Source: Nymphaea colorata
Taxonomy: Eukaryota > Streptophyta > Magnoliopsida > Nymphaeales > Nymphaeaceae
DNA length: 64,000 nt
NCBI RefSeq assembly: GCF_008831285.2
Contig: NC_045150.1
Span: 15,747,362-15,811,361 of the forward strand
Direction: 5' to 3'
Below are positions 1-11,116 of this stretch, one piece after another (position 1 is the stretch's first letter; each line of letters begins with the position of its first letter). Both the position numbers and the translations under genes were made by a program. The notes below the pieces were generated by a model. The model searched no databases. It saw only the letters and a list, made by a program, of their open reading frames with translations, and was not told the DNA's origin.

Positions 1-59
1 TGATGAACGCAACTGGGACAGTCCAATACCGATGATGATTACAACTGGTATAGATCTCT

Positions 60-245
60 AACGAGGAGGTAGTTTGCAGTCATATATACTTATACCGGTG
101 AAATGTCTCGCCGCTACGCCGCTAAGGTATTTATACCGGTGTTCTCTAGCACCAGTAGAAATTTCACCGCTGTAAACCTATAACAGCGATTACCACCGCT
201 ATATTACCAGAACCCATAAGGTAACCACCACTGTTATTTGAATCA
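60..245. repeat. GC-rich short-motif cluster, possible CACTA-type transposon end
   Basis: A short region unlike its AT-rich surroundings contains several copies of ACCGGTG/CACCGCT-type motifs in both orientations: two TTATACCGGTG-like copies near 90-142, then CACCGCTGTA and TACCACCGCTATA near 165-215. Dense subterminal repeats of this kind are typical of plant CACTA (En/Spm) ends. The element would run off the left edge of the window, so neither terminus nor target duplication can be checked. The family call is an inference. Confidence 0.3.
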
Positions 246-870
246 CACAACTCAACGCACGAAATGTGCACCTCGAGTGCCTACCTATCGCTCATGTCTA
301 TCTCTCCCTCTACCTCTGTTTTGTAATTAATGCTTGTATTTTTTTTTTCATTTTTCTATTTCACATTGTTTTTGTTTAATTTTTTTCTCAGCCGCATGGT
401 AGAATTAGATAAAAGCGATAAGTGTTAATTTATTGAAGGTTGTTTGTTGAATGAAATAGTGTAAGTTAATAAATGTTGGATAAAAATCATAGAGTTTAGT
501 GAATTTATTGAACTTATAACCATTTGACCAAACCGGTGCTCTCATGAGTTTGTTGTTTAAATAAACCAAAGTAATGTTTTTTTTCATCCGCAGTACTTGT
601 AAGGAATTAAATATTTTACAAACTTTTATGTATAATTGTTGATAACAACTAATTAAACTTTCTCGCAAATAGCAAATCAGAGCCATCCTTCATGTCTGAT
701 TTTGGCACCAGAAAAAAAATGGTTTTTTTGCTCTTGTTTTTAATTTCTGACATGATTTTTGTTGATATAATATGTTAGATTATTTTTGCCATGAAACTTA
801 AGCTTCACTATGCATCGCTTAGCTACACATTGCATCACCAACTTAGTGCATCGCTTTGCCTTGTTGTACT
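246..870. other. non-coding AT-rich stretch
   Basis: No gene is supported here. The open frames are short, unconserved by eye and full of low-complexity A/T runs. The stretch joins the GC-rich repeat on the left to the broken 3' side of the SEC16 fragment on the right. Confidence 0.5.
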
Positions 871-1644
871 TCACAACAAATCAGCAGTTTCACCAATTAG
901 GCCCTTCTCAACGATTTCCTCTTGGGGATCTAGAACAAAAGAACTATCAAAGACAGAAGATGAAGACGACTGCAGGCCATCATTGATTGCATCAGTTTGC
1001 TGTGTTCTCCCTTGAACAAAACCAGCTTGATTTTGCGATTGAGATTGCAAAGACGTTGAAGAGAATGTGGTGCCATGCTCCCCTGTAGTCTGTCTAGATG
1101 TATTTTCATCCATTCTGCAAATAAATCTGAATGAGAACTAAAACCACCAGAATCATTATCGCCCATACCTGTATGAAAGCTACTCCACTGCACCTCCTTC
1201 ATGCTCGCCCGGGTCTGCTTAGAACCCTTAACAGACGGAAAATCTGCTTCCAAATTGTTCAGATGGGCATTGGCACCCGCACCATGTGCAACCAACTCTA
1301 CTGGTATGGCAGACTCGTTGGACTCAACAAGCACATCGGAACTACTCCCTTCTGCAACCTGATTTACTTTCTCTGGTTTGAATTCGACCGAGTTACTGAC
1401 ACTAAAGGAGCCAGCTTTTCTGGCAACAGCCTCGTCCACCTGAACCTGTGAATGGTACTCCAATTCACTCAAGGAAAGTTTCGCTAGAGAAGTGTCAGCA
1501 GGGAGCTCAGTTGATCCCATCCGAATCATTACCCTCCTGTAACTCAGCTGCAGAAGAACCAACAATCCGAAACTCATCATCCACAAGCTTGTCAAAGAAA
1601 CCTTCATCCGTCTGATCCTGCATAAGAAATGGAGAAGCCGCCAT
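871..1644 (-). pseudogene. SEC16: SEC16-like N-terminal fragment, frame-shifted
   Basis: Plant SEC16 (MAIGO5 in Arabidopsis) is a scaffold that organises COPII coat assembly at ER exit sites. Reading down from the ATG at 1,644-1,642 gives a start followed by QDQTDEGFFDKLVDDEF, the hallmark acidic N-terminus of plant SEC16. This frame stops at 1,507. The next frame carries the conserved VKEVQWSSFH...SHSDLF block (about 1,230-1,115), then the frame changes again to a Ser/Gln-rich stretch ending at 871. The motif expected next in the family (WENLYPGWKYD) and the large central and C-terminal domains are absent. Two frame changes plus 3' truncation indicate a dead fragment, although sequencing error could explain the shifts. 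Recognition rests on remembered family motifs, not on an alignment. Confidence 0.72.
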
Positions 1645-2160
1645 TGATATAACAGAAAGCAGAAAGAAATGCTCAAAATGTCAGATCGAAACACCCAACT
1701 TCCTTGTGAACGATAATTCGAATGGTCTTCACTGGAATCCACCTTGACTAACAAAATTAACAGCAACCAAGACCTTAATAGTCCTGGACCACATACCCAA
1801 AAGCGATGAATCACAAATCAAACCATCAACAAACCAAAATGAGCAACGAGAATAAATTTCAAAAAAAAAAAAAAACTTGGTCGAAAAGGGGAGTCATGAC
1901 CGTTGTTACACATGTAGATGAAATTATATCAGAAACCAACTGGATGGCACAAGGAAGACCCTTCTCCCTCCTCCAGAAAACCAGTCGTGGTTCGGAAAAA
2001 CAAGAAATGGATAGAGAAATGGCTGGAAAAAAAATAAACAAAAAAAGAGAGGAGAGAGTGATCGATCTTACCGGAAACCAGCCATCGCTGTGCTACCTTC
2101 AAGCTCCCCCTCCTTGATGAGGGCAGATCGTAAGAGGCAACCTCTAGAGGTAGACAGGAT
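1645..2160 (-). other. probable 5' leader of the SEC16 fragment with a candidate 5'-UTR intron
   Basis: Upstream of the SEC16 ATG a good donor-like site (CCG|GTAAGAT) lies on the minus strand at about 2,072/2,071. It is followed by the pyrimidine- and purine-rich sequence typical of a leader intron. A 5'-UTR intron between roughly 2,071 and the coding exon is plausible, but I could not find a convincing acceptor close to the ATG. If right, the fragment arose by DNA-level duplication rather than retroposition. Confidence 0.35.
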
Positions 2161-3600
2161 GATGGGCTAGAAATCCTTCCCCTGTTTCTTGGATTTTTAC
2201 ATGGTAAAAATGTGATGCATTTCAGAAAAACCGTTTAAAACCCTGATACTTATCATCTGCATCAAACATGCACTTGGGAAGCGGACTTTCCTCTTACGTT
2301 CTTCAAACATTTTATCGGGGTCAAAGAAAAAAAAGATCCAAATCCATGTTCACATGTAATTCCCTATCCGATCCGAAACAAATAGGAACTTAAGAAAACT
2401 GCATCCGCCTCATAATATTTCACGAACGAGGTGATAGCTGATGTTTTTTTAGTTTTTTTCTTTAACAAAAAGCTAATCTACACCTACCGGTTTGGTTGAT
2501 GAAGCGCATCCAATCTGTCATGCTTGTAATAGCTGTTATTAAAATAAAAATATTTTTTAATTTTCAAAGCATTTTTAAATTTTAAATTGATTTTTTTATT
2601 ATTTGAAAAAACACTTCTCTTTTGCGCCGTAAAGTCTTTTAGGTTAGTGCTAACATAAATTCAAAATATGACTGTAACAAAAAAATAAAACATGTCCCGC
2701 AGTTCTTATAGCCCTTTTAAGCTATATCAAATGATATTATTGATCAATCTCTATATGCAAATAGAAATTATGTCATAAGAAGGACCAAACACTCTTATCA
2801 AATTACATAGGGTTGTAAAGCATCTCATTCAACTTAAGATCGCGATGACAAAAAAAAAATGCTGATCCGGAAAAAAAAAAATTTAAACTTAAAACTTTTC
2901 TTAGCGACAACTATAATATCAAAAGTGGTCACAGTGAAAAGTATGGGAGACCTTCTTATTTGCTAAACAACCCCTTAGTTAGCTTCAAACCTTGTCCCCA
3001 TCAAGTCTCACCTCTCTTATTCTACTATTTGTCCTCATAAGATGAGAATTTACCCACATGTATCATTCGAGAAAAAAAAATCCATTTTGCACAATGATTT
3101 TTTTTTAAAAAAAAAAACAAAAAGGTTAGCCATCTCTACATTGGGTAGGAAGAAGACATGTTTCGCTTGCTTTGCAAAGTAACTAAGAAATTATTTGTCA
3201 ATAGTTTGTCACCATTTACTTAAAGGATGGATCCATTAGGAATTTATTTTTTCTTATAAATCGAATATAAAAGAGAGAGATCTTATAATTCTCTCAAGTA
3301 TAGTACCTTTGTTTTCAAAAAATTCAGGCTCTACCATTATAAACTGATCATATCACTATTTTCTTTTTTCAATTTTGCACTGCATTGATTTTACATCACT
3401 CTTTCCAAGAGAACACCCCGACACAGTTGCACCAGCAACATAGTAGCACAATCGTCTTTCTGTAGGCGGCAGATGAGTTCTATCAGTGATTATTTAATGC
3501 AACATTAAAGAAAAAAAGCATTCATACAACATTCACAACTATATAACAAAACTAAGAGATTAACTTAGAGATGAAGCCCATCAACTCAGTAGATGCCTCT
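2161..3600. other. intergenic, no feature recognised
   Basis: AT-rich DNA with many A and T runs and no coding signal on either strand. I see no terminal repeats or tandem structure that would let me classify it. Confidence 0.5.
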
Positions 3601-3602
3601 TC

Positions 3603-3960
3603 CTAGGGGCTGTGCACATAGAAGGCATGCTCCTCTTCCGAGAAGACGTGCAACTTCACCACCATCCTTCCCAACTTCTTCAGCTCCTCCACTAATATCA
3701 TGCCCCGGTCCCTAGAACGTTTCGAACTCTCATCACCACCATCGTCGCGATGTCCGGCAGCCCCTCCACTGGTGGTTTACATAAGAGGAGCTCCCTGGTA
3801 CCAACCCCTTGAGGCCTGATAGATCAGGCACCTGGCTGGAGGCGAGGACATTGTGGATGATCTTCCCACCGACAGCGTCGCCAATGATGGAAAGCTGAGA
3901 AAGGTAAGCTGAGTCAAGGAGGTGGTGGCAAGCATACGAGGAGGAAAGCCATGGAACTAA
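3603..3960 (-). pseudogene. carboxylesterase (CXE/GID1-like alpha/beta hydrolase) C-terminal fragment
   Basis: Two blocks on the minus strand match the plant carboxylesterase family. Around 3,895-3,830 the reading LSIIGDAVGGKIIHNV aligns with the nucleophile elbow, normally GDSAGGNI/H. The catalytic Ser is replaced and the order reads GDAVGG. In a different frame, RDRGMILVEELKKLGRMV followed by KLHVFSEEEHAFYVHSP and a stop at 3,605-3,603 matches the family C-terminus, with the catalytic His in EHAFY. At least one frame change lies between the blocks. The 5' half with the oxyanion HGGG motif is missing. Loss of the nucleophile and the frame break make it non-functional. The domain assignment is from motif memory. 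Confidence 0.68.
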
Positions 3961-4135
3961 TTACAAGATTTTTTGTATTGCATTGTTGAAAAGTAATGCT
4001 TGTTGTTTTGTGAATTATGAAATTTTTATCAATATATGATTATTTTAAAGTGGTTTCTATCATATTGTACATTTGTATTTGTGTTCATTCTCATCGATGT
4101 GCTAATGAACAGATAGCAGAGAACAAATGCATGCT

Positions 4136-4597
4136 TAGGCTCAGTGTTTGTGGGATCAACCCCTCAAAATTGTTTTTTATTATAGAAAGATTTTCTATCT
4201 GAGGGTAGTAACTAAAATTAATGGGAAGATGACCATGGAAACTGTCATTTGTAAGATCAAGAACCTGTAAGAGGGAGAGATTCCTAATGTATGGATAGAG
4301 TGTACCTTCAAGTACTGTGTTGCTAAGGTTCAGACCATCGACCCTTTGTGAACCAGGACTGCATGAAGCTCCATTCCACACATAGAAGGAGATATTGGAA
4401 TTCCAATTTGATTACACATTATAAGGGTCTTTAGTGACAAGAGATTTGAAAGACAGCAATCCGAATTGATCAGTCACGTTGCTCAGAGAAAGAAGGGCTG
4501 AGGGCACCTCCCCTTGGCCGAGAACCACAATCAAGGTGAAGGAAGAAAAACATAAAAGAAAGACAAGCGCCTGAGGTGACCAACCGGTGGTTGCCAT
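4136..4597 (-). pseudogene. LRR-XII receptor kinase, 5' fragment
   Basis: The ATG at 4,597-4,595 opens a signal peptide (hydrophobic LVFLLCFSSFTLIVVLG) followed by the LRR N-terminal cap (SNVTDQFGLLSFKSLVTKDP) and, after a frame break near 4,410, WNGASCSPGSQRVDGLNLSN and the first two or three leucine-rich repeats. It is a close paralogue of the 5' end of the gene at 56,358-61,001, aligning through the SQRV and GLIPQTLS segments. Similarity ends near 4,136, where the coding sequence is cut. The truncated repeat domain, missing kinase and broken frame make it a relic. It lies in the same strand orientation as the long copy, as expected for a former tandem array. Confidence 0.8.
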
Positions 4598-4800
4598 GCC
4601 TGTCCAATTTGTTATGCAGAACATGCATGAACAGGAATTCAATGTCTTCAATTTATGTATAGATTCTCTTCTAGAAAATTTGTCTTTTTCTTTTTTCAAG
4701 TGGTAGAAGGCTCGGTTCTTACTGCTTTGGAACACATTGTTTCATATTTCCAAATTGAGGGGCAGGGCTCATAATTACATCAATGAGACTCTTTCTTGTT
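4598..4800 (-). promoter_or_regulatory. degenerate promoter/leader of the LRR-XII fragment
   Basis: This segment upstream of the 4,597 ATG aligns with the proximal promoter of the long LRR-XII copy (GAGAATCTATA...). The TATAAAAGG box of that gene is here the weaker TATACATAAA. The same upstream sequence recurs alone at 22,085-22,255. Confidence 0.4.
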
Positions 4801-5374
4801 TCCCTTTACCACTTTCAATTCTATTCAATCCCAAATCAAAGTTCTCAATTGAGCTTATTTTTTCCCTAGATATCCCAAACTGGTTTCAACCATAGCCACA
4901 GATATGCTGTCCACCTTTTAAATGGTGAGGTTTTTCTATCACATAATATGGTAACATGGAGAAAACAGGAAAAATGTGGTAAATTTTAAAAAAATTGAGT
5001 AAAACTTAAAAGTTAAGGGAAAATAAGTTGAATGGTAGGCAATTTAAAAACATAAATAGATGAGAAACAAATAAAAATTAGAAGTTGGAAACGAACAGTT
5101 TAGCACTAAAAAAGTATGAAAAAATGTCTAAAATAAAAAAATGGGAAAAAAACGAAAAAAATTGTAAAAAAGTGTATCCTTGTTGTGGCATTTTTTTTTC
5201 AAAAAGTTACTTGAATCGGCTGGTTTGTTCAAATTTATGCTAAATCAATTTGATCTAGTCTTTTGTCTTTAAAAAACTTATTGTTTTCTATTATCTTTTA
5301 CAGGTTGTTTATTCATTTTTCAAAAGAACATAATTTTCATATTTTGTGCTGATTAACAACCAAATCGTTTAGTA
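4801..5374. other. intergenic, AT-rich
   Basis: No gene or structured repeat seen. The stretch is rich in A runs and ends where the first copy of the 5.4/7.2-kb direct repeat begins. Confidence 0.5.
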
Positions 5375-5790
5375 CAGCCATCATGGTCAGATTGTGACGC
5401 TGTGAAAATCATCATTTAAAATGAGTGGATGAAGTTGCCTAGCAACTTCCATGTTGTCAGCCGATTTGGTGATTTAAATGACTTCTTTATCAATAAGCAT
5501 AAAATATGAAAAATTATATTCTTTTTGAAAAATAAATAAACAGCATAAAAAACTAATTAAAAATCTTTTTTTTAAACAAGTGGACTGGATCAAATTGACT
5601 TAGCGAAGGCTCGAAGCAACCGGCTGATTCAAGCCAATAATATTTCTAGCTAATCTGATTCAGTCGTGCTAGCAAAAAGTTGAAGCAACTATGCCATTCG
5701 TGCTATCATGGCTCCCCATATTGAAACTAATCAAGCAACATTTTCATGAATGATGAGAACCACCACTTACATATAGGTTGTAAGAGATGA
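5375..5790. repeat. direct repeat, copy 1 (pairs with 7,210-7,880)
   Basis: Begins with AGCCATCATGGTCAGATTG and ends with the ATTTTCATGAATGATGAGAA...GATGACAACCAA block. The same blocks occur in the same order at 7,210-7,880. The second copy has extra sequence (about 7,560-7,800) rich in GAGTC/CTCG motifs between the two shared parts. No coding potential was recognised. Confidence 0.75.
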
Positions 5791-6129
5791 CAACCAAAAT
5801 TAGGTAGTAAATATAATCATAAAAAAACTCTCCTTGGTTTTTTTTTTTTTTAAAAAAAACAGTGATAAAACATGAAAAATAAGTCCGCTGAATAAAACGG
5901 CAAACAGATAATGTTTTTTGAAAAGAATGCCATAACAAAAAACGTGGTTTTCCTTCATTTTCATATTTTTTCAATCTTTTTAAAAAATTACCATACTTTT
6001 TTGTTGCATTTTTTTATTCAAATACAGTTTAAATAAATGTCTTATATCCAATATTCACATAAAACAAAAGTCAGTCTTCAACTTATCATAGCGTGGTTTG
6101 GATTCGGTTGTGTGTTTAAAAGTTAGATT

Positions 6130-6350
6130 CAGATTTAGTTGGCATTTAAAAGTCAAGCCGGCTCGAAGGAGATGAGACATGCATTTCCAGCATATTAAAT
6201 GCCTATGTTCAGTGGTCAAACTCGACGTAATTCTTTTCTTATCAGATGTTTCTTACTAGTTACCAAGCTTTTTATTGTTAATTAATTTTTATATTCTTCA
6301 ATTCATTTTTGTGAAAGGGAATTTAGATTTTTAATTTTTTTTCTTTATCC
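6130..6350. repeat. dispersed repeat shared with 22,895-23,090
   Basis: The run from the GTGGTCAA motif through TTTTTATTGTTAATTAATTT to the T-rich tail is similar in order and composition to 22,935-23,090. The relation is diverged and non-coding. Confidence 0.45.
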
Positions 6351-6507
6351 ATAGATGCAATCATATTCAAAAGTCAGGTTCAGACCTAAGGCTTATCTCG
6401 GATCCAAATATGATGAGGATTAAGTAGAATTTCCTACCAAAGACCTCCAAAGAATCAACTCATATTGAGTGAGTCAGCTGCATCTCGAATGCCAAAGGTT
6501 TAAGTAA

Positions 6508-6791
6508 ACTGTGGCTGAAAATGCAACAGCCACAGTCATATTTGGATCATTTACTTAAATGCGCTGTGCAGCGCATAGCCATTATACTCGACAGGCATTT
6601 AATATCCTATTTAAATAAATTGTCAAAACCATAGTAAGTGGTCTAAGTAAACTGTGGCTGAAAGATGCAACAGCCACAGTCAAAACCATGGCAAAAGGTT
6701 AGTTGCCACAAGGGTTATTACCACAACTACTTTAGTTAACAGCCATGAGCAAGACCAGTTTTTGGGTGTATTTGCCATGGTTTTGATTGTG
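6508..6791. repeat. nested palindromes (MITE-like foldback)
   Basis: ACTGTGGCTG and CAGCCACAGT form a 10-bp perfect stem with a 9-base loop at 6,508-6,536. The same stem recurs at 6,651-6,680. A larger inverted pair overlaps it: 6,675-6,695 (CACAGTCAAAACCATGGCAAA) pairs with 6,771-6,791 with one mismatch and about 75 bases between. Such structure suits a small non-autonomous inverted-repeat element. No target duplication was identified. Confidence 0.55.
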
Positions 6792-7209
6792 CTTAGTAAC
6801 ATTTTTTTTTGTGTGTTCTATGACTTAAGGGATCATTTGATGGTAGAGACACTTTCTAAGTATCCCATGAATTTGCCCTAAAGATCAAGAGAGATTCATT
6901 GAACACTATAACTACTGTTTTACAAACCTGCTTCAATTGTTGGTGTAGATTTGTGAGACATTCAAAATTTAAATTATTCCTAAGGACGATTAGTTTAAAT
7001 TCAGCAAAAAGTCAAAATTTAAAAATTCAAATTTTCTTTCAGAAAAAGAACTGAAGAATATAAAAATTGATTAAGAAGAAAGAAAAAAAAGTTTTTTATA
7101 ACTAGTAATAAATGCATAACGAAACAACAGGTCGAGTTGACCACCTTCGATCTCATTCATCAGCCATTAATTTCATGTCCAATTATTGAATCAATGGACA
7201 CTCAACACA

Positions 7210-7880
7210 GCTAGCCATCATGGTCAGATTGCGACGTTGTGAAAATCAGCTTTTGGAACGAGTGGATGAAGTTGCCTAGCAACTTCCATGTTGTTGGCCG
7301 ATCCGGAGATTTAAAAGACTTCTTTGTGAATCATCATAAAATATGAAAATTATATTCCTTTTGAGAAATAAATAAACAGTATAAAAAGCTAATTAAAACA
7401 TTTTTTTTTTTAAAAAGCAGGTAGACTGGGTCAAATTGACTTAGCGAAGACTTGAAGGAACCAGCCGATTCAAGCCAATAATATTTCTAGCTAATCTGAT
7501 CCAGTTCTTGCTCAACTATTCAATTATGCTATTCGTGCTATCGTGGCTTTTGCCATTCAAATTGAGTTCCTGAAACTTGAACTCGACTCATTTATTTTTC
7601 AATTATATTTGTAAGCTCAAACTCGGCTTGTTTATAAATGAGTCGAGCACAAGCCGAGTTTTTTCAAGCAAGTTCAAGTCGAACCCGAGTTGACTCGCTC
7701 ATTGTACAGACCTACCTGTTGAACATTTACAATAGAGTTATTGCCACAAATCAGAGGATTGATTTAGTGTTACCAGAATCAGCCCGAATCGGTTGGTGGC
7801 TATCCATATTGAAACTAATCATGCAACATTTTCATGAATGATGAGAACCACCCCTTACATATAGGTTGTGATAGATGACA
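7210..7880. repeat. direct repeat, copy 2 (pairs with 5,375-5,790)
   Basis: Second copy of the 5.4-kb repeat, interrupted at about 7,560-7,800 by a GAGTC/CTCGA-rich dispersed repeat. Its right edge adjoins the module starting at 7,880. Confidence 0.75.
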
Positions 7881-9430
7881 ACCAAGAAACAAGCATTCAA
7901 CAGTCGATGGCAGAATCACCACCAAATTTCTGAAAACAGAAGTGAAAGAATTGCTCTCTGTCATTTGATTGTGTTATCTTGTTAGTCAAAGGCAGAATTT
8001 ATCTTGCATGAACAGCTTGCAGTGCAATGGAGAAAGATCAGCAGAACTGCAATTAATGCTGATATACATGGTGATGTTTGCCAAGAATTGACTCAACTCT
8101 TCAAAAGCGCACAAAAGCAAACAAGCCAAAACACACAGATACACATTAGCAGTTAAACTGCACAAAAAGAGAGATTAATTTCTACGTAAGACTGAAGGAG
8201 CCAAAAAGCATATTATTTGACAATCATTTCATAGGCGACTTATAGCATACCCAACTCTAGTTTCAAAATTTTAACGGAGGCCAAAATACGATTTTTCAAT
8301 TTTTTTATATAAGTTAAACTAAAGTTTAAGAAATTTACATATCAATGTTTGAATTTTTTTTAAATTTGATGGTGGGGGGCCAAGGCCCCTGCCTCCGTCC
8401 CTGGTGTGTGTAGTAATTGTGACTTACTACTAACAATTTTGGCTTGATATATAATATCTTGTTAGATATTGTGGAATTTTAAGTCACTGGTGTCATATCT
8501 CAAAGCATTAACGTAGTTTATTGATTTAGGCAAAATCCAAAAAACCAACAATCGAAAATCATAGCAACAAAAGAACATGAACTTAATGAGCTTTCTTTTG
8601 GCAATGTTTCGTAACATATTTTATTATGTTTTAATCAATTAAATGGATTTCAATTTTATGAAAGTGCTTCCTAAATGTTGTTTGTCACATTCAGGTCTCT
8701 ACATGAGTATAAAAATTCAATCACGCAATTAGTATGCTTCACATATAGTTCTGATGCTCATATCTTGCTTCAAGCGAGTAACCAAACCTGGTGATTGGTC
8801 ATACAGATTATAGATGATAATTACTCACTGAGTTGATCTGACCATCACATACAGATTCTAGTATTTGGATCCCTATGTTACTGGAATGACAAAAATCCAG
8901 CATCCATAAGTTAAAGCACACAAATAAGCCAACAACCACCAACATCTAGCTCCAAAAAAAAAATCAAAATATCATCAAAGATAATCACAACATGACATTA
9001 TTGTTATGCATGGAATGTTGTAACATAATATTACATAAATTTGCTTAATATTTGGGACAGATATGTGAAACAGTTACATACTGTTAGTGTTGCCAAATGG
9101 AACCAATATGCAGAGGCAAGTTACAATGAACGTAGCTTCACCCAGCTCTGTTGGTGGTGAAAAAAGGCCCCGTCAGAGGTAAGGGGTTTTCTTGTAGTGG
9201 CCACTATCACCATCTCTGATATCTTTGGCCGAGTAAAGGCCGCTCAAGCCATGATAGTTCCAAGAAAATGATCAAATAAGATTATTCTGTGTGCTAAACA
9301 AAATCAAGTTAGAAAAAATGGAGAATTAAAATGAAAAATTAACCTGTGAATGTCCAACAAAGAGAACTTTAGAATTTGTCATTGAGTGGATGTGGCCAAT
9401 CATAGCCGAAAGGTCATATAGAGCCAATTC
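7880..9430. repeat. segmental-duplication module A, copy 1
   Basis: Starting with ACCAAGAAACAAGCATTCA, the sequence matches 37,895 onward and, more briefly, 49,080-49,500 in the same orientation. The match to the 38-kb copy resumes after an indel at about 8,900-9,330, including the CTTCACCCAGC...GGTGGTGAAAAAA block. No reading frame is preserved, so it is probably a non-coding duplicated segment. Confidence 0.7.
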
Positions 9431-9800
9431 CTTCAAAATTAGGGTTGTCAATATATTTGATTTTAATTGGATATCCAACCAAACCAGTTCAAAAAATATC
9501 GGATATGGAAAGAAATTTAACATCCAATTAAGAAATTGGATCGGATTCAGGTTTAATAAAGGACATCTGACTGGATCCTGATTCTGTTTTGGATGTACAT
9601 ATATATCCAACTAGATTTGGATTTAGATTCAGACACGGATTGGATTGAATTTTAAATAAAAATCTTATATTCAAATGCTCTTACATTTTGAAAATCAGCT
9701 AGAATTGATTCAAAATTTGAATTCAGATTTTGATATTGGATTTTAGATCCATTGTTTGTATTTTGGATTTGATCGCATTCCCAGTTAGCACTAAAGGGAA
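9430..9800 (+). repeat. GATTCAGAT/GGATATCC dispersed repeat, single copy
   Basis: Begins GGGTTGTCAATATATTTGAT and contains the family landmarks ATTGGATATCCAA, many GATTCAGAT/GATTTGGAT steps and the core CAAATGCTCTTACATTTTG. Other copies lie near 25,400, 39,030, 40,690 and 44,590, in the inverted pairs at 44.6-45.6 and 49.9-51.1 kb, and near 52.7 kb. The ORFs across it are low-complexity artefacts. Confidence 0.65.
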
Positions 9801-9889
9801 TCGATTTACAACAAAGCTTGATCACATCCTTATGAAGACTATGGTACTGGCTCAGAGCATTAGCCTGAAAACCCACAACCTTGCGCTAA

Positions 9890-10450
9890 ATTTAAATTTC
9901 AATCTTTAAGGGGCACTCATATGCAAATAAGATAAACTTGATGAGCCCGGGTGCCCACACCAACTACAACATTGCCACTGGATCAGAGCCCAATTGGAAG
10001 TCCTATCTATAATTTGGTACTCTATTATAGCTTTCGTGGATGAATGGTCCCAAAATGCAACTTTGAGACACTTTTGTCCAGCATATGAGGGTGCAAGCAA
10101 ACACCAAAATGAACGTCTGTGACACTCAACTCTCTTATCTTTTTCCGTTTTATTCAATTTTTGACATACCAATATGGATCAGACCAAAGTTCTTACGTAC
10201 GCTAATACCTTGTCCTTTATAGGGTGTTATAGACACCCAATCCAACCCAAACAAATAATAGATGGAATGGATGAAGTTCAGAAAAAATAATTACATCTCC
10301 TCAAACAAACAAGTGACCAAGTCTAAATTTTGTTTTTAAAACATCCGGTGTAAACAAACACTCGAAGAACCTACTGTTACAAGCCATAATGTTTTTATAA
10401 ATGTTTACAGAAGCCAAAGTGATTTTTTTAAAAAAAAATTGCCAACGATT
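9890..10450. repeat. segmental-duplication module B, copy 1
   Basis: The sequence from TTTAAATTTCAATCTTTAAG through the CATCCGGTGTAAACAAACACTC block matches 41,805-42,250 in order and orientation. A minus-strand frame (SYAGQKCLK.AFWDHSS, SNWALIQW) is partly conserved between the copies. It may be a fragment of an unidentified gene, but I recognise no domain. Confidence 0.6.
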
Positions 10451-10910
10451 AAGTTAACATTTCTCTACATCTGGGACGGTACTACTGAACTCATGATCAC
10501 CAGGTGAGCCACATTTTTTTTTTCTCTAATTCTTAAGGGCATTTTTTTGTCTTTTAACTTGGGTCATTTGGCACCCCACCCCAACCATTGACTTGAGTGT
10601 TAGGGGGCTAAGCATGCCATCTATTACCTTAGCATGTGGAAGAACAACTTGAGCAAGACAAGTTCCAGAGGGATAGTTTGTCTGCATTTTGAGGTCAGTT
10701 GGATGAAGGGAACATCTTTTAGGAGAAAGATCTCATTTCGACAGAAAAACCCATCCTAGGGTTTAAGCATTCAGCATGATACAGTGATGGGGGCGAAACA
10801 TTCAATACGAGTGCTGTCAATATTAAAACTAAGAAGTGAATCATTAACACTTGCTCATGCCGTGTGAACTCTCACTATACAGGAACCTCACACCACTTCA
10901 GCACACACTT

Positions 10911-11095
10911 GACCCACTTGTAGGGCTATATAGGAGCGAGTCAAAATTAAGCTCGTTCAGCTTGGCTCGAGCTCGTGTTTAGCTATACAAGGTCATCTAG
11001 AACTCAATTCAATAGACCAAGCCACACCTCGAGCATGACTCTTTTAAGTTCGCTTACCAACTCCCCATTTGACCAAATTTCTTTCTTTGGTTTTA
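10911..11095. repeat. GAGCTCG-rich dispersed repeat
   Basis: A roughly 180-bp unit starting CCACTTGTAGGGCTATAT and rich in GCTCGAGCTCG motifs. It recurs in the right arm (about 32,190-32,355, reversed) and alone at 49,509-49,690. Related motif-rich stretches lie at 13,690-13,850, 16,895-17,090, 17,910-18,050, 18,240-18,370, 29,420-29,590 and 44,380-44,500. It looks like a small non-autonomous transposon family. Confidence 0.55.
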
Positions 11096-11116
11096 AGCTC
11101 TATCACCTGAGTCTGG

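Noticed and set aside
9390-9610. Open frames on both strands in the GATTCAGAT repeat
   Set aside because: The repeat has few stops because of its hexamer-like composition. The same frames appear and disappear among copies.
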